Below are positions 1 to 9,757 of a stretch of 64,000 nucleotides of DNA, in pieces. The stretch is taken from positions 372,001-436,000 of the forward strand of contig JADJPS010000018.1 of assembly GCA_016713105.1 (NCBI GenBank). Direction: 5' to 3'. The notes below the pieces were generated by a model. That model did no database searches. It saw only the letters and a program-made list of their open reading frames with translations, and was not told the DNA's origin. This stretch comes from Devosia sp. (lineage in GTDB: Bacteria; Pseudomonadota; Alphaproteobacteria; Rhizobiales; Devosiaceae). How positions within the stretch are numbered: position 1 is the stretch's first letter; every line of letters begins with the position of its first letter. The translations under genes were made by a program, and so were the position numbers.

Positions 1-17
1 CTTCGCCGGCTTTCGAC

Positions 18-23
18 CTATAT
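18..23 (+). promoter_or_regulatory. probable -10 element upstream of rpoH
   Basis: The hexamer CTATAT matches the usual alphaproteobacterial housekeeping -10 sequence. It lies about 80 bases before the rpoH start. The matching -35 element would fall outside the left edge of the window, so the promoter cannot be fully checked. Confidence 0.3.
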
Positions 24-101
24 CATGCCGACAGTCTGCCGTGTGCCGGACTGGACACGGCGGCAATTCTGCCCGTTTCGGGGGAAACACGAGGGTGCAA
101 C

Positions 102-989
102 ATGGCCCAGACCAACCTGCCAGTACTGTCCGCTGAGGGCGGACTCAGCCGCTATCTCCAGGAAATCCGCAAGTTTCCGATGCTGGAGCCTGACGAGGAA
201 TACATGCTCGCCAAGCGCTACAAGGAGCATGCAGATCCGGGCGCCGCGCAGAAGCTGATCACCTCGCATCTGCGGCTCGTGGCCAAGATCGCGATGGGTT
301 ATCGCGGCTATGGCCTGCCGATCTCCGAGGTGATCTCGGAAGGCAATGTCGGCCTGATGCACGCCGTCAAGCGCTTCGAGCCGGAAAAGGGGTTCCGCCT
401 CGCGACCTATGCCATGTGGTGGATCCGCGCGGCGATCCAGGAATACGTGCTGCGCTCGTGGAGCCTGGTCAAGATCGGCACCACCGCTGCGCAGAAGCGG
501 CTGTTCTTCAACCTCAGGAAGATCAAGGGCCAGATCGCCGCCCTCGACGATGGTAACCTGCATCCCGACCAGATCAGGCAGATCGCCACCACGCTGCACG
601 TCAGCGAGGCCGATGTCGTCTCGATGAACCAGCGCCTCTCCGGCGATGCCTCGCTCAACGCGCCCATGCGCGCTGACGAGGGCGCCTCCGAATGGCAGGA
701 CTGGCTGGTCGACGACACTCCGGACCAGGAGACCAGCCTGGGCGAATCCGAGGAGTTCAGCGAACGCATGGTGCTGCTGAACAACGCCATGGGCGATCTC
801 AACGAGCGCGAGAAGGCCATCTTCCAGGCCCGCCGCCTGCGCGACGAACCGGCAACGCTCGAGGAACTCGCCCAGCAGTACAGCGTCAGCCGGGAACGCA
901 TCCGCCAGATCGAGGTCCGCGCCTTCGAGAAGGTTCAGGAAGCGGTACAGAAGGCGGCCAGCGCCAAGTCACGCGAAGCGGCGGCCTGA
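102..989 (+). CDS. rpoH: RNA polymerase heat-shock sigma factor RpoH (sigma-32)
   Basis: This sigma factor directs RNA polymerase to heat-shock and stress promoters in the cytoplasm. The 295-residue length is typical. Region 1.2/2 is at about residues 15-115, with the core-binding stretch SHLRLVAKIA at 55-64 and the -10 recognition stretch ATYAMWWIRAAIQEY at 101-115. The RpoH box QKRLFFNLR is at 131-139 and separates RpoH from RpoD. The region 4 helix-turn-helix (EELAQQYSVSRERIRQIE) is at about 254-271. GAGGG precedes the ATG with normal spacing. Alphaproteobacteria often have two RpoH paralogues, and the sequence alone does not show which one this is. It stands alone on its strand, with thiN convergent downstream. 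Confidence 0.95.
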   Translation: MAQTNLPVLSAEGGLSRYLQEIRKFPMLEPDEEYMLAKRYKEHADPGAAQKLITSHLRLVAKIAMGYRGYGLPISEVISEGNVGLMHAVKRFEPEKGFRLATYAMWWIRAAIQEYVLRSWSLVKIGTTAAQKRLFFNLRKIKGQIAALDDGNLHPDQIRQIATTLHVSEADVVSMNQRLSGDASLNAPMRADEGASEWQDWLVDDTPDQETSLGESEEFSERMVLLNNAMGDLNEREKAIFQARRLRDEPATLEELAQQYSVSRERIRQIEVRAFEKVQEAVQKAASAKSREAAA

Positions 990-1040
990 CCGGTCGAGTC
1001 CAGCCTGGGGCGGCTCCGGCTCTCCGGGGCTGCTGCGGGT

Positions 1041-1736
1041 TCAGCCTGCGGCGGCCAGGGCATCGATCAGCCCCATCAGGTGCTCGCGCCTGAGGATCAG
1101 CAGGTAGGGGGCGTGGATCCCCTCCTCCGGCACGATCCGGAACGGCCCGGTCAGCGCCTCGTTGGAAGTGCCGGTCCTGACCCCCGGCGCCAGCTTGACC
1201 GCATCGAGCGGGTATTTCAGCCCGTCCGAACGCCAGAAGGTGACCGGCGCCAGCGGATGGATCGACACCCGCTCTCCTGCGGCAACCTCGAAGCTGAACG
1301 CCTCGGTCAGGGCCACCGCCACGTCCTCCTCGTCGACCAGCACGATCCGGCGGCGGCGCGCGTGCCGCGTCACCGCATCGAGCGCCGCAAGCGTGTGGTC
1401 GAAGCGTCGGCCGGTCATGCCGAGCGCCACCGTGACCGGGGCCCTGGTCGAATACAGGGCCTTCTCGAAATCGGTGGTTTCCTGCTCGCTGATCTGCATC
1501 AGCCGGGTCTTTCCCAGCCAGCCATGCGGTTCCTTCAGCGAGTCGAAGTCGCCGATGATCAGTTCGGGCTTCAGCCCTGCGGCGACAATCTGGTCGGCAC
1601 CGCCATCGGCGCCGACGAGATGCCCGCCCGAGGCGTAGAGGTCGCGCAGCACGTCGGCATCGACGTTGCCGCCGCCGACGATGACGAGCAGCTGCTCGAA
1701 GGCGACGACCGAGGTCTGGTGGCTACGTGCTTGCAA
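1041..1736 (-). CDS. thiN: thiamine pyrophosphokinase ThiN
   Basis: It transfers pyrophosphate from ATP to thiamine, giving thiamine pyrophosphate (TPP) in the cytoplasm. Family motifs are visible from the chosen start: an ADGGAD loop near 43-48, the acidic DFDS at 63-66, TDFEKAL at 88-94 and GRRFDH at 109-114. The C-terminal half is the thiamine-binding beta domain. The 231-residue length fits. The start is uncertain. The reading frame stays open through the antisense of the TPP riboswitch, so TTG at 1736 was chosen because it gives a normal N-terminus just before the conserved LLVIVGGG strand. No strong ribosome binding site precedes it. It is divergent from thiBPQ, so import and activation of thiamine share one locus. 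Confidence 0.88.
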   Translation of the reverse strand: MQARSHQTSVVAFEQLLVIVGGGNVDADVLRDLYASGGHLVGADGGADQIVAAGLKPELIIGDFDSLKEPHGWLGKTRLMQISEQETTDFEKALYSTRAPVTVALGMTGRRFDHTLAALDAVTRHARRRRIVLVDEEDVAVALTEAFSFEVAAGERVSIHPLAPVTFWRSDGLKYPLDAVKLAPGVRTGTSNEALTGPFRIVPEEGIHAPYLLILRREHLMGLIDALAAAG

Positions 1737-1764
1737 GGGAGTGGAACTCTCGGTATCTGTCAGT

Positions 1765-1853
1765 CGTCTCGCTGGGGTGCTCCGGAAAAAACCGGGGCTG
1801 AGAGTTACCCATTGAACCTGAACCAGGTCATGCTGGCGGAGGAAGTTCGAGAT
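1765..1853 (+). promoter_or_regulatory. TPP riboswitch (THI element)
   Basis: The stretch carries the hallmark THI-element pieces in order: GGGGTGC, a variable hairpin CCGGAAAAAACCGG, GCTGAGA, TTACCC, TGAACCTGAACCAGGTCATG and GGCGGAGGAA. CTCG and CGAG at its ends can close helix P1. It lies 77 bases before thiB on the same strand. Bound TPP would be expected to shut down the thiamine transporter. A short G/C hairpin at 1859-1873 follows, but whether control is at termination or translation cannot be read from the sequence. Confidence 0.95.
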
Positions 1854-1929
1854 GGCAAGGGCGCCCGACGCCCAAACCATATGCGTCCCCCTTCTATCCA
1901 CATGGCCGCAGACCCGAAGGAAAACGACC

Positions 1930-2925
1930 ATGTCGTTCAAGCACTTCGCGTTGGCGGCATCGCTTTGCGCCATCGCCTTGCCCACCGTCGCCGAGGACAG
2001 GCCTGTCCTCGACATCTATACCTACGACAGCTTTGCTGCCGAGTGGGGCCCTGGCCCTGCGCTGAAGGCCGGGTTCGAGAAGATTTGCGGCTGCACGGTG
2101 GACTACGTTACCGCCGTGGACGCCATCTCGATGCTGCGAAAGGTGCAGCTCGAAGGCGCGACGAGCCCGGCCGACGTGGTGGTCGGTCTCGACACGGCCA
2201 CTTCCGGGGAAGCCCGCGCCACCGGGCTGTTTGCCGACCACGGGGCCGATACGTCGGGGCTGGTGTTCTGGCCAGCGTGGTCCGATGCACAATTCATCCC
2301 ATTCGACTACGGTTACTTCGCCTATGTCTACAACACCGAGAAGACGCCCAACCCGCCGAAATCCTTCGAGGAACTGATCGCGCTGCCCAGTAGCTTCAAG
2401 ATCGTCATAGAAGATCCGCGGTCCTCGACGCCCGGTCTGGGCAACGTCTACTGGATCGCCGCCGCATACGGAGATCGTGCGCCCGAAATCTGGGCCGGCC
2501 TCAAGCCGCATATCCTTACCGTCACTCGTGGCTGGTCCGAGGCCTATGGCCTGTTCCTCAATGGCGAGGCCGACATGGTGCTCTCCTACACAACTTCGCC
2601 GGCCTACCATGTCATCGCGGAAAACGACACCCGCTACGCCTATGCGCCCTTCAAGGAAGGGCACGTCCAGCAGATCGAGTTGGCGGGCGCGCTTGCCTCG
2701 TCGAACCAGCCGGAGTTGGCGCGGCAATTCCTGCAGTACCTCATGACGCCCGAGGCGCAGACGCTTATTTCGACAACGAACTGGATGTATCCGGTGACTG
2801 ACATCGGCGACGCCTTGCCCGACGCCTTCCCGCCGCAGCCCCATGTGTTCATCGCCGTGAGCGAGGACATGATCGCCGCCAACGGCCGGGCCTGGGTCGA
2901 TGCAGCTCTTGCCGCGCTCCAGTAA
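1930..2925 (+). CDS. thiB: thiamine ABC transporter periplasmic binding protein
   Basis: This periplasmic protein captures thiamine and its phosphates and delivers them to ThiP. The 331-residue product begins with a signal peptide (MSFKHFALAASLCAIALPTVA, cleavage expected after residue 21). The mature protein starts with DRPVLDIYTYDSF, the usual first strand of ThiB. ATG 1930 is preceded by GAAGGA with good spacing. An upstream in-frame start at 1852 would run into the riboswitch and was rejected. The 3' end overlaps thiP by 26 bases, which suggests translational coupling. The gene is first in the riboswitch-controlled thiBPQ operon. Confidence 0.93.
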   Translation: MSFKHFALAASLCAIALPTVAEDRPVLDIYTYDSFAAEWGPGPALKAGFEKICGCTVDYVTAVDAISMLRKVQLEGATSPADVVVGLDTATSGEARATGLFADHGADTSGLVFWPAWSDAQFIPFDYGYFAYVYNTEKTPNPPKSFEELIALPSSFKIVIEDPRSSTPGLGNVYWIAAAYGDRAPEIWAGLKPHILTVTRGWSEAYGLFLNGEADMVLSYTTSPAYHVIAENDTRYAYAPFKEGHVQQIELAGALASSNQPELARQFLQYLMTPEAQTLISTTNWMYPVTDIGDALPDAFPPQPHVFIAVSEDMIAANGRAWVDAALAALQ

Positions 2926-4516
2926 CCTGGCGCTGCCGCGCCGTCCGCTCAGGCTGCTTGCCGGAGCGGCGGTCGCGTTCGGCATCGCGGCACTGGTCGG
3001 GCTCGTGCTCGCCACGATCCTCACGGCCACGAGCGGCGATTCGGCTGCCCCGTCCCGCGTCGATGTCTGGCAACTGCTGCGGATGACGGCGATCCAGGCT
3101 GGCCTGAGCACGCTGCTCTCCCTCGTCGCCGGTACGGCGCTGGCCTGGGCGCTGAACCGGCTGCGCTTTGTTGGCCGCGAGCTGGTGGTCGGCCTGTTTG
3201 CTTCCGCCATCGTCACCCCCGGCCTGGTCGTCGCCTTCGGCCTGCTGGCCATCTGGGGCCGCGCCGGCTGGGTGAACCAGACGGCACTGGCGCTGACCGG
3301 GCAGCCACTGGAAGTGCCGCTGTTCGGACTGGGCGGCATCCTGGCTGCACACGTCATCCTCGACGGCGCCTTTGCGGCACGCATCCTGCTCGCCCGCCTC
3401 GACGCCGTCCCCGACCTGCGCCTGAAGACCGGGCAGAGCCTCGGCCTGTCGGCATGGCAGCGCTTCGCCATCATCGATTGGCCGATGCTGCAGGGGGCTA
3501 TCCCGGGCCTCGGCGCCATCATCTTCCTGCTCGCCTTCACCAGCTTCCCCATCGTGCTGCTGCTGGGCGGCGGCCCGGCCAACCAGACGCTCGAAGTAGC
3601 GATATACGCCGCCGTGCGGCTCGATTTCGACCTGCGCGGTGCCGTGCAACTGGCCCTCGTCCAGATCGGCGTCTGTGCGGCCGTCATCCTGCTCGCGACG
3701 GCCGCCGCCCCGGTCTCGGCGGTGACCGGCGGTTCGCGCGTATCGTCCTGGCGCGACCGGGGCGCCGCGCGCGCGCTGCAGTGGCTGGTGCTGGCACTCG
3801 GCATGGCAGGCTTCGGCCTGCCGCTGCTCGCCGTGCTGGCCAACGGCATCGGCCCGGGCATGGCGTCGCTGCTGGTCCGGCCCGGCTTCTGGCACGCGCT
3901 CGGAACCAGCCTCGGGCTCGGCGCCGCCTCCGCCATCCTGACCCTGCTGATGGCCCTGACCATCGGCACCGCCCGCGCCGCGGCTGGCACTTCCGCCGCT
4001 CGCACCCTGATCGGTGCGCCCGCCTTCGCCTATCTCGCGGTGCCGGCGGTGGTGCTCTCGCTCGGTGCATTCCTGATCGTGCGCGCCCTCGGGGCGCAGA
4101 CCGAAGCTTCTGCCGCCCCCGCGGTGGTCCTGCTCGCCAATGCCCTCATGTCGCTGCCCTTTGCCGTCGCTACGCTCGGGCCGCCCCTGGACGCGGTGAC
4201 GCGCAGTCGCGGCAAGCTCATCCGCTCGCTCGGGCTCGATGGCTGGCAGCAGTTCCGGGATATCGAGTGGCCATTGGTGCGCCGGGAGGCCGGCATCGTG
4301 CTGGCGCTGGCCTTCTGCTTTTCGCTCGGCGACCTGGGGGTGATCGCCCTGCTCGGCACGCAGGATTTCACCACCTTGCCGCTCCTCATGTACCGCGCCC
4401 TCGGTGCGTACCGCACCAACGACGCCGGAACCATCGCGGCCGTGATGCTGCTCGTCACCATCATCGCCTTCGTGGCCATCCCCCGCCTGTTCGAGGTCCC
4501 CGATGCTCGTCGCTGA
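2900..4516 (+). CDS. thiP: thiamine ABC transporter permease ThiP
   Basis: It is the inner-membrane channel for thiamine import. The 538-residue length matches ThiP, which is two permease halves in one chain. Each half ends in an EAA-type coupling loop for the ATPase: QSLGLSAWQRFAIIDWP in the first half and RSLGLDGWQQFRDIEWP in the second. About twelve hydrophobic helices are visible. The start lies inside the end of thiB, and the stop overlaps the thiQ start by 14 bases, so the three genes form one tightly coupled operon. Confidence 0.93.
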   Translation: MQLLPRSSNLALPRRPLRLLAGAAVAFGIAALVGLVLATILTATSGDSAAPSRVDVWQLLRMTAIQAGLSTLLSLVAGTALAWALNRLRFVGRELVVGLFASAIVTPGLVVAFGLLAIWGRAGWVNQTALALTGQPLEVPLFGLGGILAAHVILDGAFAARILLARLDAVPDLRLKTGQSLGLSAWQRFAIIDWPMLQGAIPGLGAIIFLLAFTSFPIVLLLGGGPANQTLEVAIYAAVRLDFDLRGAVQLALVQIGVCAAVILLATAAAPVSAVTGGSRVSSWRDRGAARALQWLVLALGMAGFGLPLLAVLANGIGPGMASLLVRPGFWHALGTSLGLGAASAILTLLMALTIGTARAAAGTSAARTLIGAPAFAYLAVPAVVLSLGAFLIVRALGAQTEASAAPAVVLLANALMSLPFAVATLGPPLDAVTRSRGKLIRSLGLDGWQQFRDIEWPLVRREAGIVLALAFCFSLGDLGVIALLGTQDFTTLPLLMYRALGAYRTNDAGTIAAVMLLVTIIAFVAIPRLFEVPDARR

Positions 4517-5204
4517 TCGCCTGCGTTATGCCCACGAAGTGCCGGGCGGGCGGACCTACGAGTTCAGCTTCGAGGCGCCTGCGGGCCAGGTGACGGCGGT
4601 AAGCGGACCGAGTGGATCGGGCAAGTCGACCCTGCTCGACCTGATCGCGGGCTTCCTCGCGCCGTCCGGCGGCTTGTTGACCCTCGACGGCCTCGATCTG
4701 TTGCCTCTCGCCCCTGAACAACGCCCCGTCTCGATCCTGTTTCAGACCGAAACCCTGTTCGAGCACCTCACCGCCGGACGGAACGTCGAACTTGGCCTGC
4801 CCCGGCAGGCTTCCGCCGCACAGGTGCGGGGACAAGTGGCACAGGCGCTGGCCGAGGTTGGAATGCCGGGCATCGCGGCGCAGCGGGCGGCGACCCTGTC
4901 GGGAGGCGAGAAGCAGCGCGTCGCCCTGGCCCGAACCCTGCTGCGCCGCCGTCCGGTATTGCTGCTCGACGAGCCCTTCTCGGCGCTCGACGACGAGACG
5001 CGCGGCACGGTGCGACGGCTGGTCGGAGATCTCACCGAACGGCATGGATGGATCACCATCCTCGTCAGCCACCATGCCGACGATGTCGAAGCGCTGGCGG
5101 CCCGCCGCTACGCGCTCGCCGGGGAGGCTGAGCGGCCCGCTGCAGTAGCGCAAGCTACTGGCTTGCGGTCGCCGCCGTCCCCCACGATCCCACCACCGCG
5201 TTGA
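4503..5204 (+). CDS. thiQ: thiamine ABC transporter ATP-binding protein
   Basis: This cytoplasmic ATPase powers ThiBP. Walker A GPSGSGKST is at 35-43, the ABC signature LSGGEKQR at 132-139, Walker B VLLLDEP at 152-158, and the switch histidine lies in the SHHADD stretch near residue 190. The 233-residue length is normal for ThiQ. The start overlaps thiP. The last 50 bases overlap the convergent gene at 5155-7307 on the other strand. Confidence 0.93.
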   Translation: MLVADRLRYAHEVPGGRTYEFSFEAPAGQVTAVSGPSGSGKSTLLDLIAGFLAPSGGLLTLDGLDLLPLAPEQRPVSILFQTETLFEHLTAGRNVELGLPRQASAAQVRGQVAQALAEVGMPGIAAQRAATLSGGEKQRVALARTLLRRRPVLLLDEPFSALDDETRGTVRRLVGDLTERHGWITILVSHHADDVEALAARRYALAGEAERPAAVAQATGLRSPPSPTIPPPR

Positions 5205-7307
5205 ACATGGCGATGGCCGCCTCGTCCTTTTCGAGCGTGATGATGGCGCGCCGGCCGGTGGCGTAGATCAGGGCCAGATCCATCCACTTGCGCGAGGTCA
5301 GCAGGTTGCTGTTGGCGGTGATGTCTTCCGGCGAAGCGCTGAGTGCGAACAGGAAGGAGTTGCCGACGACCCGCGCCGAAGCACCCACCAGGGGAGTTCC
5401 CTGCACCAGTTCCTCGTTCTTGAGCAGCACCCCCGGCAGGCCGGCGATCGAGCCGCCGACGAAGCTGTCGCTGACGCGGAAATTGACTTCCATCAGGTGG
5501 CTTGCGGGCAGGCTCGGATCCGAGTTCTTGCGGATCAGCACGTCGACGCCGAGGTTGCGCGCCGGAATGTTCGCTTTGCCGATGAGCGTGGCGACACCCA
5601 TCTCGTCGATGCCCTTGCTCCATTCCACCGTGCCCGAAAAAGGTACCGCACCGGTTGTGCCGGTATCGGAGGCCTCGAGCAGCAGGGACTGGCTGCCGGC
5701 GAGATTCGCCGGATCCAGGGCGGCCACGGCCGCCTCGGCCGTCTCGGCTGCCGGCTGGCTATCGCCGCCGAGACGCTGTTCGCTCGGCGCCGGGTCGAGC
5801 AGCGGCAGGGCGGGCGAGTCGGCGACCGGCACCGTTTCGGCGCCCAGTCGCTCGTCCTGGTTCAGTTCCGCGGCCGGCGTGCTGCTGTCGGACGGCGTGT
5901 CGGTGTTGCCTGGTCCGGTCGCCGGGGCATCGGCGGCGCCATCGGCTGGCGTCTTCGCTACGGTCGCTTGTTGTTCGGTCGACGCGACGCGGCCGAACAT
6001 CTGGTCGAGATCGACAAAGCCTTCACGCCAGGCCCAGAACCCGGCCCCGCCGGCACCCACGAGAAGCACCGCAAACACGATCAGGAAGATCGTCACGGCC
6101 CCCATGCCGCGTCGCTCGCGTTCGGCCCGCGGGAATGCCGGCTGCGCGACCTTTGCCGCCCTGCCGGTGCTGCGTTCGCGGATCGGCTTGGGGTCGCGGC
6201 TGCCCTTGCCGCGTTTGCCCAGGGCCGCGGCCGGTGCGTCGGCCCTCAGGATACCGGCCGGGAAGCCATTGGCCACGGGGGTCTCGTCTTCGCCTTCGTC
6301 CTCGTCGTTTTCGACCGGATCGTAGTCGAGGTCACTGCCGACCGGCTCGCCCCGCGCTTCGCGGTCGAGTGTCGCGATGGCGCGATCGATCGCCCCCTGC
6401 GGATCGACCGGTTGCGGATCGAGGTCGACCTCGCGCACCGCCGACATCGCGGCGGCAACCGGCGGATCGTTGAACACCGCCATCTGGGCAGCGGGTCGCG
6501 ATGCCAGGTGCTGGCCGGTCCGCGACGCCGGCTCCAGACGGGGCGCGGCAAGTTCACGGCGCGGCTCGAGCACCGGCCCGCGCGTCGCCCCACCAATGGG
6601 CGCACCGAACGCCGCAGTGCTGGTCCGGCTCTTGGCGGCCTCGGCACGTGCCACGATGGACGGCAGCGGACGCCCCGACGGAAACGGCTGACGACCTGCA
6701 GCGGCCGACGGTCGCGCCGGCATGGCGCGTGGGGAGGAGGCGGCAGTTCATCCTCCGGTTCCGGTTCCGGCTCCGGGACCGGCGCGGAAATCTGCGGGCG
6801 AGTATTCGGAACCAGCTTGGGCACCGGCTTGCCCATCGGCTTGCCGCCATCGGGACGCACCACGCTGCGCCTCGTCTCGGCCGGCGGAGGCGGCGGCTCG
6901 GCATTGGCCGCCGCGATGATCTCCTCGATGCTGCCACCTTGCGGCAGCGGCCTCGGCGGCTCGCGGCCACTGGTCGGCGCGGGCTTGGCCACCGGCTTGG
7001 CGATGCTGGGCGCAGGCTTCTTGACCGGGGTCTCGAAATAGACCGGCGGCGGCGGCGGGCTTTCTTCCTTGCCGCTTCCCAGCCCGGCGATGACGGCCTC
7101 GCTGGCTTCCTGCTCGACCTGCCGGATGCAGTCCTCGAGCTGCAGGCGATGGGCGGTTATGTCGCGGGCGGCCAATGGCGGGTTGATGGCGCGCAACTGC
7201 CCCACAAGCGCGGCGCGTGCCTTCTCGTAAACCGCGCGTCGCGCGGCGCCGTTGTTCTCGGGCAGAGCTTCGACCGCCCTACGTAACAGCTCTTTGTAGT
7301 CCGCCAT
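5155..7307 (-). pseudogene. conserved Hyphomicrobiales membrane protein, apparent frameshift
   Basis: No function is known. The N-terminal 65 residues from ATG 7307 (MADYKELLRRAVEALPENNG...) are a well-conserved Hyphomicrobiales sequence, followed by a Pro-rich low-complexity stretch. Around 6720-6746, at a G-rich run that encodes prolines, the sensible frame changes. The first frame turns into Arg-rich nonsense. The second frame (open from 6723 to 5155) continues an acidic, Ala/Pro-rich linker, then one transmembrane helix (VTIFLIVFAVLLVGAGG), another Pro/Ala linker and a folded C-terminal domain of about 160 residues. Together they would make a protein of about 715 residues. A single-base indel, real or a sequencing error, explains it best. 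It is convergent to thiQ. Confidence 0.75.
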
Positions 7308-7354
7308 TCGCTACACGATATCCGTGATTTGGAGGCTAGTTTTAGCAAAAAAAC

Positions 7355-8644
7355 TCAGTCTTGGAACGGGTCCTGCACCAGTATGGTATCCAGCCGCTCG
7401 GGACTGGTGGACAACATCGCCACCGGCGCCCCGATCAGCTCTTCGATGTACCTGACGTACTTCACCGCCTGTGCCGGGAGTTCCGACCAGCTTCTCGTCC
7501 CAGCCGTTGTCTCCGACCACCCCTCGAGAGTCTCGTAGATGGGCGTAACAGCAGCTTGTGCTCCCATTGAGGCAGGCAAATAGTCAATTTTTTGACCGTC
7601 AAGCTCGTAGCCCACACAGACTTTGATCTCTTTCAGGCCGTCCAGCACATCCAGTTTCGTCAGCGCGATGCCGTTTATCCCCGAGGTTTTGACGGTCTGG
7701 CGTACCAGCACCGAATCGAACCAGCCACAGCGCCGCGGCCGGCCGGTGTTCACCCCGACTTCGCGGCCGACGCTGGACAGGTGCCGTCCGACCTCGTCGT
7801 CGAGCTCGCACGGGAACGGCCCCTCGCCCACCCGGGTGGTGTAGGCCTTGGTGATGCCCAGCGTGTAGCCGATCGCCGTCGGCCCGAGGCCCGAGCCTGC
7901 CGCAGCCTGGCCGGCGACGGTATTGGACGAGGTGACGAACGGATAGGTGCCGTGGTCATTGTCGAGCAGGGCTCCCTGCGCTCCCTCGAACAGGATACGG
8001 GCGCCGGACTTGCGCTTGGTGTCGAGCAGTTCCCAGACCCGGTCGACATAGGGCAGGATGCGGTCGGCAACCTCCATCAGCTCGCCATAGAGGGCGTAGG
8101 CCGACAGTTCCGCCATGCCCATGCCCCGGCGCAGCGCGTTGTGGTGGCTGAGCAGGCGCTCGATCTTGGGCATCAGCGTCGCCGGTTCGGCGAGATCGCA
8201 GACCCGGATGGCGCGGCGGCCGACCTTGTCCTCGTAGGCCGGGCCGATGCCGCGCTTGGTGGTGCCGATCTTGAGGCCCGAATTGGCATTTTCGCGCACC
8301 GCGTCGAGTTCGCGATGCAGGCTGAGGATCAGCGGCGCATTGTCGGCGATCCTGAGGATGTCCGGGGTGACCTTGACCCCCTGCGCCGCCAGCTTCTCCA
8401 CTTCGGCGACGAAATGGTGCGGGTCCACCACCACGCCGTTGCCGATCACGCTGAGCTTGCCGCGCACCACGCCCGAGGGCAGCAGCGCCAGCTTGTAGCT
8501 CACCCCGTCGATCACCAGCGTGTGGCCGGCATTGTGACCGCCCTGGTAGCGCACCACGACATCGGCGCGCTCGCTCAGCCAGTCGACGATCTTGCCCTTG
8601 CCTTCGTCACCCCACTGGCTGCCGACGACGATCACGTTTGCCAT
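7355..8644 (-). CDS. purA: adenylosuccinate synthetase
   Basis: It joins IMP and aspartate using GTP to make adenylosuccinate, the first committed step to AMP. The 429-residue length is standard. The N-terminal phosphate loop GDEGKGK is at 12-18, followed by GGHNAGHT at 35-42. Downstream are the IMP-binding GTTKRGIGPAYEDK, the switch segment FEGAQGALLDNDHGTYPFVTSS, and the GTP-binding TTRVGEGPFP and TKLDVLDGL. ATG 8644 opens with MANVIVVGSQWGDEGKGK as in homologues. The gene is divergent from the exporter at 8810. Confidence 0.98.
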   Translation of the reverse strand: MANVIVVGSQWGDEGKGKIVDWLSERADVVVRYQGGHNAGHTLVIDGVSYKLALLPSGVVRGKLSVIGNGVVVDPHHFVAEVEKLAAQGVKVTPDILRIADNAPLILSLHRELDAVRENANSGLKIGTTKRGIGPAYEDKVGRRAIRVCDLAEPATLMPKIERLLSHHNALRRGMGMAELSAYALYGELMEVADRILPYVDRVWELLDTKRKSGARILFEGAQGALLDNDHGTYPFVTSSNTVAGQAAAGSGLGPTAIGYTLGITKAYTTRVGEGPFPCELDDEVGRHLSSVGREVGVNTGRPRRCGWFDSVLVRQTVKTSGINGIALTKLDVLDGLKEIKVCVGYELDGQKIDYLPASMGAQAAVTPIYETLEGWSETTAGTRSWSELPAQAVKYVRYIEELIGAPVAMLSTSPERLDTILVQDPFQD

Positions 8645-8809
8645 TTACGCCAATTGCCCTCTCGAAAGCCAACCGGCCGCAAGCGCAACTTGGCGCTGGC
8701 ATGCGGCCGCGAAACCCTGTCTATGTTCGGCGCAGCTGCCGACGGGACCCGCCCGGACCCGAACCAATCGACGGCAGTTGCGTTCGTCCAATAGACCAGT
8801 CCACGCCAT

Positions 8810-9757
8810 ATGACAAATGTTCCCGCGTCCGGTGTCGCGCGCGCCTTCGACGCCCTGATGCACCGCCCCTACCTGCTGCTGGTGCTCACCAACCTGTTCT
8901 GGGGCGGCAATGTCGTCGCCGGCAAGCTGGCGGTCGGCCATATCGACGCGCACACGCTGATGATCCTGCGCTGGACCGGCGCCCTGCTGGTCATCCTGCC
9001 CTTCGCCGTCGCCCCGCTCAGGCGCGACTGGGCGACGATCCGACAGAAATGGTGGCTCTATCTGTTCTACGGCACGGTCGGCTACGCCACTTTCAACGTG
9101 CTGGTCTATGTCGCTGCCCACCTGACCTCGGGCGTCAACACCGCGCTCGAGCAGGTGGCAGTCAACATCTTCGTGCTTGCCTTCAACTTCCTGCTGTTCC
9201 GGCAGCGTGTCGGGCCGCTGCAACTGCTCGGCGTCGCCGTCACCATTGTCGGGGTGGCGGTGATTGCCACCCACGGCGACCTCGGCCGTATCCTCAAGCT
9301 CGATCTCAATATCGGCGATGTGCTGGTGATCGGCGCCTGCTTCTCCTATGCCATCTACTCGGTCGCCCTGCGCTGGCGCCCGCGGACCGACTGGCGGAGC
9401 TTTCTCGCTGCCACCATCCTCGGCGCCATCCTCGCCTCGGTGGGCTACGAGATGACGATCGGCAACGGCCTCGGCGCCTTCGTCGCCGAACTGCCGCAAC
9501 TCGATGCCACCGCCTGGCTGGTGGTCGCCTACACGGTGTTCTTTCCCTCTCTCATCTCGCAGCTTTTCTACGTCCGCGGCGTCGAGCTGATCGGCTCGAA
9601 CCGGGCCAGCCTCTTCGTCAACCTGATTCCGCTGTTCGGCACGCTGGGCTCGGTGATCGTCCTCGGCGAAGTGCTGGAGGGCTTCCATCTCGTTGCGGCA
9701 GTGCTGGTCGCGGCCGGGATCGTCCTTGCCGAGTGGAGCGCGCGGCGGCGGACCTGA
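8810..9757 (+). CDS. EamA/DMT-superfamily transporter
   Basis: This is an inner-membrane protein of the drug/metabolite transporter superfamily. The 315 residues contain two EamA repeats, with about ten hydrophobic helices in all. The first repeat opens with LLVLTNLFWGGNVVAGKLAVG, a typical EamA start, and the second with DVLVIGACFSYAIYSVALRW. A conserved helix near the end (NLIPLFGTLGSVIVLGE) matches the family. The substrate cannot be predicted, though family members commonly export amino acids or metabolites. It is divergent from purA across a 165-base gap in which no further feature was recognised. Confidence 0.9.
   Translation: MTNVPASGVARAFDALMHRPYLLLVLTNLFWGGNVVAGKLAVGHIDAHTLMILRWTGALLVILPFAVAPLRRDWATIRQKWWLYLFYGTVGYATFNVLVYVAAHLTSGVNTALEQVAVNIFVLAFNFLLFRQRVGPLQLLGVAVTIVGVAVIATHGDLGRILKLDLNIGDVLVIGACFSYAIYSVALRWRPRTDWRSFLAATILGAILASVGYEMTIGNGLGAFVAELPQLDATAWLVVAYTVFFPSLISQLFYVRGVELIGSNRASLFVNLIPLFGTLGSVIVLGEVLEGFHLVAAVLVAAGIVLAEWSARRRT

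Noticed and set aside
1852..1929. Upstream in-frame start for thiB
   Set aside because: It would begin at the last bases of the riboswitch and add 26 residues before a clean signal peptide that has its own ribosome binding site.
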